Part shown: positions 27,594-36,520 of the stretch, in pieces
Layout: each line of letters starts with the position of its first letter
Numbering within the stretch: position 1 is the first letter of the stretch
NCBI GenBank assembly: GCA_963841845.1
Contig: CAWJEG010000013.1
Location: forward strand, 620,001 to 684,000
DNA length: 64,000 bases
Direction of reading: 5' to 3'
Source: CAVVGZ01 sp963841845
GTDB lineage: Bacteria > Chloroflexota > Anaerolineae > Anaerolineales > Anaerolineaceae
The notes under the pieces: generated by a model
Database searches by the model: none
Seen by the model: the letters and a program-made list of their open reading frames with translations, nothing else
Told to the model about the DNA's origin: nothing
Translations under genes and position numbers: made by a program

Positions 27594-28571
27594 ATGGCCA
27601 GGATAACTATGCGCGAAGCGATCTCCCAGGCCCTTTGGGAGGAAATGGAAAGAGATCCCAATGTTTTTATTATGGGTCAGGAAGTAGGAGTATGGGGTGG
27701 AACCTATGCAGTGACCAAAGGATTTTATGACCATTTTGGCGAGAAACGCGTTCGTGATACACCGATTTCTGAAGCAGCAATTATTGGGAGCACGATTGGA
27801 GCGGCGATCAACGGGCTTCGACCTGTGGCCGAATTAATGACAATCAACTTTGCCTTTTCCGCCATGGAGCATATCGTCAACGAGGCAGCCAAACTGCATT
27901 ATATGTTTGGCGGCCAGATGGATCTCCCGCTGGTTATCCGCACTCCCGGGGGTGGTGGCCGCCAGTTGGGAGCTACTCACTCGCAAACACCGGATGTTAT
28001 ATTTGCCCATTTTCCAGGTTTGAAAGTCATAAGTCCGGGTGACCCTTATGACGCAAAAGGTCTATTAAAATCAGCTATCCGAAGCAACGATCCCGTATTA
28101 TTTATTGAGAATGCAACTTTGTACCAGGTTAGAGGTGAGGTTCCGGATGGAGAATATACGGTTCCGATCGGAAAATCCTCTGTAAAACGCGCTGGGAAAG
28201 ATATTACCCTGGTTACCTACAGCAAAATGTTAGGTATCTCCCTTAAAGCAGCCGAAGAATTATCCAGAGATGGGATTGAAGTAGAAATTGTTGATCTTCG
28301 CACCCTGCGCCCGCTTGATATGGAACCGGTTTTAAATTCATTTAAGAAAACGAATCGGGCTGTGATTGTCGAAGAGGGCTGGAAGTCTTTTGGGGTTGGA
28401 GCAGAGATTGCGGCTCAAATCTATGAAAAAGCCTTCGATTACGTTGACGCTCCCATCCTGCGTGTTGCGCAAAAAGAAGTTCCACTCCCTTATAACCGGA
28501 ATTTGGAACAATTAGCTCTTCCACAGGTTGAGGATGTGATACTTGCCGTTAAGGAGACCATAAATGGCTGA
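27594..28571 (+). CDS. pdhB: Pyruvate dehydrogenase E1 component, beta subunit
   Basis: 325 residues from MARITMREAISQALWEEM. Typical motifs are GTYAVTKGFYDHFGEKRVRDTPISE, the substrate-channel region NEAAKLHYMFGGQMDLPLVIRTP and the C-terminal transketolase domain with IVEEGWKSFG. It completes the alpha2beta2 E1 enzyme. I chose the ATG at 27594 because it sits right after the pdhA stop and follows GGGGAGG at 27578-27584; the in-frame upstream start lies inside pdhA. The pdhC start lies eight bases inside its 3' end. Confidence 0.95.
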   Translation: MARITMREAISQALWEEMERDPNVFIMGQEVGVWGGTYAVTKGFYDHFGEKRVRDTPISEAAIIGSTIGAAINGLRPVAELMTINFAFSAMEHIVNEAAKLHYMFGGQMDLPLVIRTPGGGGRQLGATHSQTPDVIFAHFPGLKVISPGDPYDAKGLLKSAIRSNDPVLFIENATLYQVRGEVPDGEYTVPIGKSSVKRAGKDITLVTYSKMLGISLKAAEELSRDGIEVEIVDLRTLRPLDMEPVLNSFKKTNRAVIVEEGWKSFGVGAEIAAQIYEKAFDYVDAPILRVAQKEVPLPYNRNLEQLALPQVEDVILAVKETING

Positions 28572-29856
28572 GAAAATTGACATGCCCAAATTGGGCTTTG
28601 ATATGGCTGAAGGAACTCTGGTCCGTTGGGTTAAGGCAGAAGGGGAGACGGTCGCAAAGGGTGATATTCTGGCAGAGATTGAGACCGATAAAGCAACTGT
28701 TGAAGTCCAATCCTACTCATCCGGAGTTCTTTTAAAACACCTGGTTGACGAGGGAACATCCGTCCCGGTGGGCGAGCCAATTGCAATCCTTGGGGAGCCT
28801 GGGGAAGAAATTGACCTGATCGTCCAGGCGGATTCAGGAATAACCAAAAATATGACCGGGAAAACCATTTCAGGAATTTCAAAGGATCAAGAAAACGAGA
28901 AATCCTTAACAGAAGCAACAGATGATGAAATGCTACGGGCATCACCACTTGCAAAACGTATGGCAATAAAACATGGTCTTGATTTAAATCAAATTTCAGG
29001 GACAGGACCGCAGGGAAGAATAATAAAAACAGATATCGAGCAGGTTGTTTCTGGTTCAAAAACCCCCATAGTACCACCCAAAGAGAAAATTCCAGAGCCT
29101 GCAGTCGGTCAAAAAATATCCATTGCTGATGTAAAAATTTCTCAACCTGTTTTTTTAGAAGGCAATGTACCAGGGGATAATATCCTTGAGATCTCCCGGC
29201 TGAGATCCATCATTGCGAAACGCATGACGGTATCAAAACAGGAAATACCTCATTTTTATGTAACGCACATATACAATGTGGACAATTTATTAGGTCTGCG
29301 TAAAGAAATAAACGATTTGCTGCCAGAAGAAGGAAAAATCTCTGTTAATGATTACATAGTGAAAGCAGCCGCTTTGACCTTGAGAGAATATCCAAATATT
29401 AATGCATCCATTCAAGGGGATAAAATTGTTCAGCATGGTCATATCAACATCGGAATAGCAGTGGCGATCGAAAATGGTCTCTTAACAATCGTTTGCAAAG
29501 ATGCCGATTTGAAACCGCTCCGGCTTATCTCAAAAGAAATCGGTGAAATTGTTTCCCGGGCACGCTCAGGTAAGGTTCATCCCGAGGACATAGAGGGATC
29601 CACTTTCTCTATCAGCAATTTGGGTATGTATGATGTTGACCACTTTATCGCTATTATTAATCCCCCGGAAACAGCAATCCTGGCTGTAGGATCAGCCCAA
29701 AAAATGCCGGTTATTGTCGGGGAAGAAATTAAAATTGGATTCAGATTAAAAGCCACAATTTCGGCAGATCATCGTGTGACGGATGGAGCCGAGGCTGCCC
29801 TCTTTATGCAAACCCTTGCTAAATATTTGGAAAACCCGAAGTTGCTTTTGTTGTAA
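28564..29856 (+). CDS. pdhC: Dihydrolipoamide acetyltransferase (E2) of pyruvate dehydrogenase
   Basis: 430 residues in the standard order: one lipoyl domain (residues 1-78) with the lipoylated lysine in EIETDKATVEVQS, a linker, the peripheral subunit-binding domain (about residues 120-156, ASPLAKRMAIKHGLDL and GTGPQGRIIKTD), a second linker, and the catalytic acetyltransferase core with the active-site DHRVTDGAEAA near the C-terminus. It transfers the acetyl group to CoA. Overlap of eight bases with pdhB indicates tight coupling. The E3 (lipoamide dehydrogenase) gene is not next to it in this window. Confidence 0.95.
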   Translation: MAEKIDMPKLGFDMAEGTLVRWVKAEGETVAKGDILAEIETDKATVEVQSYSSGVLLKHLVDEGTSVPVGEPIAILGEPGEEIDLIVQADSGITKNMTGKTISGISKDQENEKSLTEATDDEMLRASPLAKRMAIKHGLDLNQISGTGPQGRIIKTDIEQVVSGSKTPIVPPKEKIPEPAVGQKISIADVKISQPVFLEGNVPGDNILEISRLRSIIAKRMTVSKQEIPHFYVTHIYNVDNLLGLRKEINDLLPEEGKISVNDYIVKAAALTLREYPNINASIQGDKIVQHGHINIGIAVAIENGLLTIVCKDADLKPLRLISKEIGEIVSRARSGKVHPEDIEGSTFSISNLGMYDVDHFIAIINPPETAILAVGSAQKMPVIVGEEIKIGFRLKATISADHRVTDGAEAALFMQTLAKYLENPKLLLL

Positions 29857-29997
29857 CGTTGAATAATTAACATCTATCGGACCACTGGAATAGCGACTCA
29901 ATGAACTAGAGGCCAGTAATATTTTTATTAAATTATTGAAAATAGAAAATGGCGGGATTTCCACCTTTTAGATTATTTGATGAATTCCAAAAGTGAT

Positions 29998-32403
29998 TCA
30001 TCGGAAATAAATTGTCCGGTAAATATTAAGAAATTCAGCAATCTGCATGATGTAAGCGCGGGTTTCATCAAAACGAATGATTTCCAGGAACAGGTCGCTG
30101 TCCCCCTCTGACATCTCAGCCCATATTTGTGCATTTCCGGGGCCAGCATTATAGGCTGCCAGTGCATTAACCATGTTCCCGTCAAATAAATCCCATTGCG
30201 TGGCGAGGTATTCAGTCCCAAGAGGAATATTGACCATGGGACGGTTGAGGTCTGCTTCGGAATAATCCGGAGGCCAGGAAAGCCTATTTACAATTTCCTC
30301 GGCTGTTGCTGGCATTAATTGCATTAACCCTTGTGCTCCGGCGGATGAGGTTATAAAACCCTCGAAGAGACTTTCCTGCCGGATTACACTGAATAATAAG
30401 AGCGGATTTAATCCATATTTCTTAGCGGCTGGCAACACCAGATCTTTAAAATAGGCTCCAAATCGTATATGGTTGAAATAGATTGGAGCATTCAAGGTTG
30501 ATATATCATCCAGGTTGGCCAGATCAAGAATTTGGCGGCTAATCAGGATGGCTTTCCTGTAATACCCAAGATCGTATAATATGTCTAATAAACGAAAACT
30601 ATTGACTGGATCAAGCCAGTATTCTTCAATTACCAGGTCAAATTGATCAAGGGATTGCTGGTAAAGACCCAATTCCCATAATTTTATTCCACGTATGATT
30701 CTTGAATCATCCAATAATTCGCCTGGAGAGGATATATTCACATTTTCGTCCAGGAAAAAAGTTAGACGCATCCAATTTTCCGCTTCCTTCCTCTCAGCCT
30801 CCAGATCATATCCGAGATCATAATTTGTCACCTGTGTGAAAGGTTGGCGGTCCAGCAGAATATCCCGTGCCCTTTCACTGTAATAGCCGGTAGGATCCCG
30901 CAATGCAGCCTGTTCCCATGATGAATATGCACCCTCAAAATCGTTTTGTTTTCTTTGAGTTTTTCCAATCCATAAGTAGGCAGCTGATTGGTCTTTTGGA
31001 TTTGTGGCAAGAACAAGCGCTCTTTGAAATGCATTTAGCGCTTTTTCATAATCATTGAGTCGATAATAAATAATTCCTGATAAAAATAATCCGCGAAAAC
31101 TAATATCATCTTCGGGATAATTCACCATCATCCGTTCCCAAATTGCAGCTGCTTCTAATAAATCACCATTTCTTTCATAAATTCTCCCCGCTTCAAAGAC
31201 GTATTCAGGCGCTTCTTTCGATTCTGGTCTTTGGGATACCAGGTCTAAAAGGGTTTGAGCAGCCAGTTGGTGTTTCTGTAAATAGGCCCATTGCGTGTAT
31301 GCCTTTTCATCCCATGCATTTTCCCACAGAGGATTTTCCGGATAGTTATTAATTAAGGTATCCCATTCCGATATAGCATCCTCAGCTTGTTCCAGGGCAC
31401 GGTATGCAAGTCCTTTATAATAATGCCCGGTTCCATCATGGGCCGGATTGATATCCATATACCGGTCTAAAGAATTAATGGCCATCCCGTATTGACCGGC
31501 GTAATAGTCAACCAATCCCCGGAAATAATCGTCAACCGCTTGGTCGTTATCCAGAAGGATTAATAGCGAGAGATAGGCATGATAGGATTTTGGAAATTGG
31601 ATAACGGCATCTTGATAACGTTCATATGCCTGTGTAGGATCCTCCAAAATCATGTAAAGCTCCCCGATCAAATAATCCATTTGTGCTTTTACATAATCGT
31701 TACTGGTATTTTCGTAAACGAACCAATATTTTTCTAACGCAAGCTCATATTGTCCTTGTTGATTATATATATCGGCAATTTTTACCTGGATGGATAACGG
31801 ATCCGGATGTGAATTTGAATTTACAGCTTTCTCATATTCCGAGATAGCCAAATCGATATTATCGGCATTCAAATATGAGTTTCCGATGTATTCATGGAAA
31901 TAACCGTCCAATATTCCCGGATTAACCTGGATATATTGTCTATAGGCTTCGGCAGCATCCTCGTACTGCTCCAAAATATCATAAGCCCTGCCAAGATAAT
32001 AATAAGATATAGCAATTTGGTCACTCTCCGGGTAGTTATCTATAACAGTTAATAAGGATTGGATTGCTGACAGATAATCACCCCTCAGGAATTGTGATCT
32101 TCCCATACCTGTTAGGGCAGCAGCCTGGGTAGATATATCCTCCGCCGTAGTTAATTCCACCTGAAATTCTGCCAGCGCCTTCTCATAATCTCCTTCAGCC
32201 AGAGCCTGGTCTCCCTGGGTGACTTTGACTACAGGGACGGAGGTTGGACTGGGAGTTGGTGTGGGTAACGGTGTCGCGGTAGGGGGCGGGGTTGGGGTTG
32301 GTGTAGGATTAACAAATTCCCCAAGAACCATTCCAGGTGATAGGCTGCATGAAGAAATGATGACCGGCAGGATTAACCAAATGTAGAGAATTTTTCTGAG
32401 CAT
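29998..32403 (-). CDS. Lytic murein transglycosylase lipoprotein with TPR repeats (Slt-like)
   Basis: 801 residues. The N-terminus is a lipoprotein signal with lipobox VIISSCSL, followed by a Pro/Thr spacer. Residues about 60-600 are a long series of TPR repeats (for example AEGDYEKALAEFQVEL and YRLNDYEKALNAFQRAL). The C-terminal SLT domain carries the catalytic Glu in SVIRQESLFEG, then SSAGAQGLMQLMPATAEEI and LAAYNAGPGN. It cleaves glycan strands with formation of anhydromuramic acid. The superhelical TPR part replaces the alpha-helical ring of E. coli Slt70. It is transcribed away from the PfkB gene. Confidence 0.93.
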   Translation of the reverse strand: MLRKILYIWLILPVIISSCSLSPGMVLGEFVNPTPTPTPPPTATPLPTPTPSPTSVPVVKVTQGDQALAEGDYEKALAEFQVELTTAEDISTQAAALTGMGRSQFLRGDYLSAIQSLLTVIDNYPESDQIAISYYYLGRAYDILEQYEDAAEAYRQYIQVNPGILDGYFHEYIGNSYLNADNIDLAISEYEKAVNSNSHPDPLSIQVKIADIYNQQGQYELALEKYWFVYENTSNDYVKAQMDYLIGELYMILEDPTQAYERYQDAVIQFPKSYHAYLSLLILLDNDQAVDDYFRGLVDYYAGQYGMAINSLDRYMDINPAHDGTGHYYKGLAYRALEQAEDAISEWDTLINNYPENPLWENAWDEKAYTQWAYLQKHQLAAQTLLDLVSQRPESKEAPEYVFEAGRIYERNGDLLEAAAIWERMMVNYPEDDISFRGLFLSGIIYYRLNDYEKALNAFQRALVLATNPKDQSAAYLWIGKTQRKQNDFEGAYSSWEQAALRDPTGYYSERARDILLDRQPFTQVTNYDLGYDLEAERKEAENWMRLTFFLDENVNISSPGELLDDSRIIRGIKLWELGLYQQSLDQFDLVIEEYWLDPVNSFRLLDILYDLGYYRKAILISRQILDLANLDDISTLNAPIYFNHIRFGAYFKDLVLPAAKKYGLNPLLLFSVIRQESLFEGFITSSAGAQGLMQLMPATAEEIVNRLSWPPDYSEADLNRPMVNIPLGTEYLATQWDLFDGNMVNALAAYNAGPGNAQIWAEMSEGDSDLFLEIIRFDETRAYIMQIAEFLNIYRTIYFR

Positions 32404-32466
32404 AGATGCCTTATACTGGAGGTTGAAAATTGTGTCAATGGTAAACTTAATTATATTTTTAAATCT

Positions 32467-32495
32467 TTGACAATCCTGGCATTGTCTGTTAAACT
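32467..32495 (+). promoter_or_regulatory. Promoter of the PfkB kinase-ahcY unit
   Basis: TTGACA at 32467-32472, spacer of 17, TAAACT at 32490-32495. The same -35/-10 pair and spacing occurs before the FHA gene. The start of transcription would be about 32502, giving a leader of about 150 bases. Confidence 0.65.
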
Positions 32496-32513
32496 AAAAA
32501 TCTCATTGAGGAT

Positions 32514-32538
32514 AACGCTCTCTTAAGAGGGCGTTTTT
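32514..32538 (+). terminator. Terminator-like hairpin in the leader of the PfkB-ahcY unit
   Basis: AACGCTCTC pairs with GAGGGCGTT (nine pairs, one G-T) around TTAA and is followed by TTTTTAAT. It lies only about 12 bases after the predicted transcription start. A second, weaker inverted repeat (GAAATATCCC / GGGGTAATATTTC) follows at about 32555-32590. Confidence 0.6.
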
Positions 32539-32654
32539 AATGTAAATCATTAACGAAATATCCCATCTTTTTTGGGGTAATATTTCATGGACAAATTTTT
32601 TAGCCCAAAAAAGGGATAAAATAATTAATCATGGAATTGCGGGATGAATAGATT

Positions 32655-33620
32655 ATGTCGATCATTTGTACTGGATCAATAGCTTACGATTACCTGATGA
32701 CTTTTCCAGGTTATTTTCGTGATCATATCCTGGAAAAACACATTGACAACCTCAGTTTATCTTTTCTGGTCGATTCAATGATCCGTCAACGGGGTGGAAA
32801 TGCGCCAAATATCGCTTATACACTTGCATTATTAGGCGAAAAACCCCTTGTGATGGGAACTGTAGGGGAAGATTTTGAAGAATACCGCAATTGGTTAGAA
32901 TCCAAAGGGATTGATACTACATATGTCAGATTGATTCCTGGTGAATACACGGCGTCCTTTTTTGCAAATACTGATCTTTCAAATTCCCAAATCGCAAGTT
33001 TCTACCCGGGAGCCATGGCTCATGCATCCAAACAATCCATTCTTGAGCTTGCTTGTAAAAAAATCGATCTGGTTGTAATCTCTCCTAACGATCCAAAAGC
33101 AATGGATCGTTTTGTATCCGAATGCAGGGAGGTTGGAATACCATACGCATACGATCCCAGTCAGCAAATCGTCAGGATGGATCATGACAAACTGCGTTAT
33201 GGAGTTGAAGGAGCTCACTTCCTGTTTTTGAATGAATACGAATCTCAACTACTAATCAAGCATACTGGTTTATCCCATAATCAAATCCTTAATCTTGTCC
33301 GATGTTATGTGGTCACTAAAGGTAAGGAAGGTGCTGTTATATATGCGGATGGGAAAGAATACACCATTGGATCTGTTGTACCGGATTTTATTGCCGATCC
33401 AACCGGGGTTGGGGATGCTTTCCGCGGGGGATTTTTAAGTGGGTACATGAAGGGTCTGGATTGGATTACCTGTGGACAATTAGGAGCTGTAGCTGCTACT
33501 TACTGCCTGGAACAAAGGGGAACTCAAAATCACACTTACACGATTGGATCATTTATATCTCGATACAGGCAGCATTTTGATGATCAAGGAAAAATCGACC
33601 TCCTTATTGAGGGAGAATAA
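32655..33620 (+). CDS. PfkB family carbohydrate/nucleoside kinase, probably adenosine kinase
   Basis: 321 residues with the ribokinase fold: the N-terminal substrate motif QRGGNAPNIAYTLALLGEKP, and the C-terminal ATP/anion-hole motif DPTGVGDAFRGGFLSGYM with catalytic Asp in GVGDAF. In this subfamily members are usually annotated as carbohydrate kinases. The next gene, 24 bases downstream, is S-adenosylhomocysteine hydrolase, which releases adenosine; adenosine kinase removes that product. The neighbourhood therefore suggests adenosine as substrate. That is an inference from context. Confidence 0.82.
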   Translation: MSIICTGSIAYDYLMTFPGYFRDHILEKHIDNLSLSFLVDSMIRQRGGNAPNIAYTLALLGEKPLVMGTVGEDFEEYRNWLESKGIDTTYVRLIPGEYTASFFANTDLSNSQIASFYPGAMAHASKQSILELACKKIDLVVISPNDPKAMDRFVSECREVGIPYAYDPSQQIVRMDHDKLRYGVEGAHFLFLNEYESQLLIKHTGLSHNQILNLVRCYVVTKGKEGAVIYADGKEYTIGSVVPDFIADPTGVGDAFRGGFLSGYMKGLDWITCGQLGAVAATYCLEQRGTQNHTYTIGSFISRYRQHFDDQGKIDLLIEGE

Positions 33621-33644
33621 TAATAAATAAGATGGAGGAATTAT

Positions 33645-34904
33645 ATGACTCACTATGAAATAAAAAGCGTGGATCTGGCAGAGGGCGGGCGGCGGAAAAT
33701 TAATTGGGCAGAGCGCGAGATGCCCGTTTTGCGTTTAATTTATGAAAGATTTAAGCAAGAACGTCCTCTCACAGGTGTTCGCATTTCTGCTTGTTTGCAT
33801 GTAACCAGTGAAACCGCAAATCTGATGAAAACCCTGCAGGTTGGTGGAGCAGATATTATCTTAACTGCATCCAACCCGCTCTCAACCCAGGATGACGTGG
33901 CCGCCTCACTTGTTGCCCATGATGAAATCCCCGTATATGCAATCAAGGGGGAAGACAATGTTACCTACTACAAACACATCCATGCTGCCCTGGACCATAA
34001 ACCAAACATTACCATGGATGATGGTGCCGATCTTGTCAGCACCCTGCATAAGGATCGCCGGGAATTATTACCAGGCTTGCTGGGTGGTACTGAGGAAACG
34101 ACCACAGGTGTAATCCGATTGCGTGCTATGGCTGCAGATAATGCCCTCGAATTTCCTGTAATCGCAGTAAATGATGCCATGACCAAACACTTATTTGATA
34201 ACCGCTATGGAACAGGCCAATCCACTATTGATGGAATTATTCGTGCAACGAATATCCTCCTGGCAGGGAAAACATTTGTCATTGCTGGATATGGTTGGTG
34301 TGGGCGCGGGCTCGCCATGCGGGCACGCGGACTCGGGGCAAACGTGGTCGTAACCGAGGTTGAACCGCTGCCTGCCCTTGAAGCGGTGATGGATGGTTAC
34401 CGGGTTATGCCAATGGAGGAGGCCGCCAGAATCGGTGATATATTCTGCACTTTAACCGGTGATATCAATGTGATTGATCGACATCATTTTGAGGTTATGA
34501 AGGACGGAGCTATTGTTGCTAATTCAGGACATTTTAATGTGGAGATAAATATCCCGGCTTTAGAAGAAATGTCAATCGAGAAACGACTTGTTCGGCCATA
34601 CGTTGAACAATATGAACTCAAGGACGGACGTAATATCCATATACTTGGGGAGGGAAGGCTAATCAACCTGGCATCCGCCGAAGGTCACCCCGCCAGTGTT
34701 ATGGATATGTCTTTTGCCAATCAGGCATTGAGTGTTGAGTATATGATCAAGAATGTTTCTTCGCTAAAAAATATTGTGTACAGCGTTCCGGAAGAAATTG
34801 ATCGGGATATTGCCCGGTTGAAATTAGCTGCTATGGGTATTGATATTGATACCCTCACCCTTCAACAGGTACAATATTTAAACTCCTGGCAGGAGGGGAC
34901 TTAG
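33645..34904 (+). CDS. ahcY: S-adenosylhomocysteine hydrolase
   Basis: NAD-dependent enzyme that splits S-adenosylhomocysteine into homocysteine and adenosine, clearing the inhibitor of methyltransferases. 419 residues. Substrate-binding motifs SACLHVTSETANLMKTL and TLQVGGADIILTASNPLSTQ; NAD-binding Rossmann segment IAGYGWCGRGLAMRARGLGA; NSGHFNVEI and the HPASVMDMSFANQAL end. The length is that of the shorter bacterial/archaeal form without the 40-residue insertion. GATGGAGG lies at about 33630-33637 before the ATG. Probably cotranscribed with the PfkB kinase. Confidence 0.96.
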   Translation: MTHYEIKSVDLAEGGRRKINWAEREMPVLRLIYERFKQERPLTGVRISACLHVTSETANLMKTLQVGGADIILTASNPLSTQDDVAASLVAHDEIPVYAIKGEDNVTYYKHIHAALDHKPNITMDDGADLVSTLHKDRRELLPGLLGGTEETTTGVIRLRAMAADNALEFPVIAVNDAMTKHLFDNRYGTGQSTIDGIIRATNILLAGKTFVIAGYGWCGRGLAMRARGLGANVVVTEVEPLPALEAVMDGYRVMPMEEAARIGDIFCTLTGDINVIDRHHFEVMKDGAIVANSGHFNVEINIPALEEMSIEKRLVRPYVEQYELKDGRNIHILGEGRLINLASAEGHPASVMDMSFANQALSVEYMIKNVSSLKNIVYSVPEEIDRDIARLKLAAMGIDIDTLTLQQVQYLNSWQEGT

Positions 34905-34927
34905 TAATCACCCATCCGATATTAAAA

Positions 34928-35920
34928 CTAACTCCCGCTATTGCGCAAATAACGGGAGTTTTTATTTTCAAAAGGATCACTTAAAACCGGTGGATAACCT
35001 ATGCGCACCGCCATAAATTGTAATATCGACCATGATTTGAGAAACTGGATTTTGGAGATAGCGTAATAATAACTTCCATTCTGGAGATATACATAATCGG
35101 AATGGTACCCTGTGACGAGGACGGTATGTTCAAATCGTGCAACCATCGTAGAATTCCCATTTGATGCTGTATAGGAAATCGGCTTGCCTAAAGGATTGTT
35201 TACAACCCATACCATGACAGGGTGACCGGAAATAATCTCCTTCTGTAAATCTTCCCAGGTAAGAAATTTCGCCGATTCGGCATTCAAGCCATAATACCTC
35301 AGCAATTTCGCCACCGGGGGAGCATGAACACCATAGGATTCTGGTGGCGTTTTTCCCGAAGGATCCTTGTAATCCCCAACAAATCCCTCCTCCGGGTCAT
35401 CAGATACAGGTAAATTGTGTTGGAAACCCAATTCATCAATTTCTATGCCAAAAAATGCGGCAAGATCTACTGCTGAACGTGATTCACAATCCAGCGGGTA
35501 GGATTGGGCATACCCCTTAATGCCATCAATTTTTGCACCTACCGGAAATTCCTTAGCGTCAGGTACTTTATCAAGCGTTTCTGTGGTTATTAGAGAAGGT
35601 GTTAATGCGGGAATTTGAGTAGGGGTAGAGTTTTGTTTCCGGGGTAACTTAGTTTGTGTTTGCATTGGTGTTTTTATTGGAATCCCGGTGCTTGAAGGAA
35701 GTGAAGGTATAGAAGGGTGTGTCGAAAGCGGTAACCCTGCGGGGCAGCTGCTTAATTCAGGGTTTTTGCTGCATGCAAAGGGGACTCCAGCCGGGATACT
35801 ATATGAAATTGTTTTTGGATATTGGAACGATCCAGAGCTTACCAGGGCTAGGAGACAGATGATAAGGAACTGCCAGGGTTTAACTACATGGTTGTTTGAA
35901 AAAAGCCTGCGAATCATCAC
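34928..35920 (-). CDS. Exported C39-like cysteine peptidase domain protein
   Basis: 330 residues. An N-terminal hydrophobic segment (FLIICLLALVSSG) serves as signal or anchor, followed by a Ser/Pro/Thr-rich spacer of about 100 residues. From about residue 130 the peptidase C39-like fold is clear: GYAQSYPLDCESRSAVDLAAFFG with the Cys nucleophile, HPVMVWVVNNPLGK, and the catalytic His in RFEHTVLVTGYHSDYVYLQNG with the following Asp. C39_2 proteins act on peptides or on peptidoglycan stem peptides outside the cell. The substrate is unknown. It is ten bases downstream of another exported NBR1-Ig protein, so they are likely cotranscribed. Confidence 0.85.
   Translation of the reverse strand: MMIRRLFSNNHVVKPWQFLIICLLALVSSGSFQYPKTISYSIPAGVPFACSKNPELSSCPAGLPLSTHPSIPSLPSSTGIPIKTPMQTQTKLPRKQNSTPTQIPALTPSLITTETLDKVPDAKEFPVGAKIDGIKGYAQSYPLDCESRSAVDLAAFFGIEIDELGFQHNLPVSDDPEEGFVGDYKDPSGKTPPESYGVHAPPVAKLLRYYGLNAESAKFLTWEDLQKEIISGHPVMVWVVNNPLGKPISYTASNGNSTMVARFEHTVLVTGYHSDYVYLQNGSYYYAISKIQFLKSWSILQFMAVRIGYPPVLSDPFENKNSRYLRNSGS
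34930..34965. terminator. Bidirectional terminator between ahcY and the C39-like gene
   Basis: AACTCCCG pairs with CGGGAGTT, with a further inner TATT/AATA pairing, followed by TTTTATTTT. It overlaps the 3' end of the converging minus-strand gene. Confidence 0.8.
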
Positions 35921-35929
35921 CTGAGGATT

Positions 35930-36478
35930 TCATCTTGAGACAATTATGTCAATATATATCGGATCACCAAAAAGCATTCCATCCGGATTCCTCGCCTGCC
36001 AGATGCTGCGATAATTTCCAGGCTGTGCAGGAGCGGTGAATTTAATTTTAATAATAAACTCACTATCACTTCTGGCAGGGTAGAGGCTTTGTTCTGGATT
36101 TGCCCCCATTGCATCGCCTTCGATAAATTTCAATTTATAACGATCATCCCAATTGCAGACTCCAATATTCTTGACCTTCCACTGCTTTTCAATCGTCGCA
36201 GATGGGGCAACAACCATACCATCCGGATAATTAAGATCCTCCACAAAAGATAATTTATCCTCACATACAATTTTTTCCTTCGATCTACCCTCACCTTCAG
36301 TCGTTGCTGTAACGTCTGGCTTGATGGGTTCAATAGTTGGAGGGATAAAAATTTGATTCTGGCTGGCATCCGGTGCTTGTTTCTCATAAGAAAACATACA
36401 TCCAATAAGACCGGAAGTACATCCCAAGCCTAGAATTAATAGAAGTATGATCCTGATAGAAGATGGTTTATTTCCCAT
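35930..36478 (-). CDS. Small lipoprotein with NBR1-type Ig-like (FW) domain
   Basis: 182 residues. Signal sequence with a lipobox-like GLIGCMF, a 45-residue spacer, then one NBR1-type Ig domain that fills the rest: MVVAPSATIEKQWKVKNIGVCNW, LKFIEGDAMGA, FTAPAQPGNYRSIWQARNPDGMLFG. It is the second FW-domain lipoprotein in the window. It sits between recA (42 bases upstream) and the C39-like peptidase gene, and probably shares a transcript with the latter. The pairing of a binding-type Ig domain with an exported peptidase suggests envelope work, but this is inference. Confidence 0.85.
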   Translation of the reverse strand: MGNKPSSIRIILLLILGLGCTSGLIGCMFSYEKQAPDASQNQIFIPPTIEPIKPDVTATTEGEGRSKEKIVCEDKLSFVEDLNYPDGMVVAPSATIEKQWKVKNIGVCNWDDRYKLKFIEGDAMGANPEQSLYPARSDSEFIIKIKFTAPAQPGNYRSIWQARNPDGMLFGDPIYIDIIVSR

Positions 36479-36520
36479 ACTGATTCAGAAGTTCAACCTC
36501 CTCTCACCAAAGGTTCTGGA

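Noticed and set aside
32500..32654. SAH or SAM riboswitch upstream of the PfkB-ahcY unit
   Set aside because: Although the genes would suit it, I could not match the leader to the conserved core of either class; only two simple hairpins are visible.
33740..34670. Minus-strand open frames inside ahcY
   Set aside because: Shadow frames of a highly conserved gene; composition (Ser/Arg/Thr rich) is typical of antisense reading.
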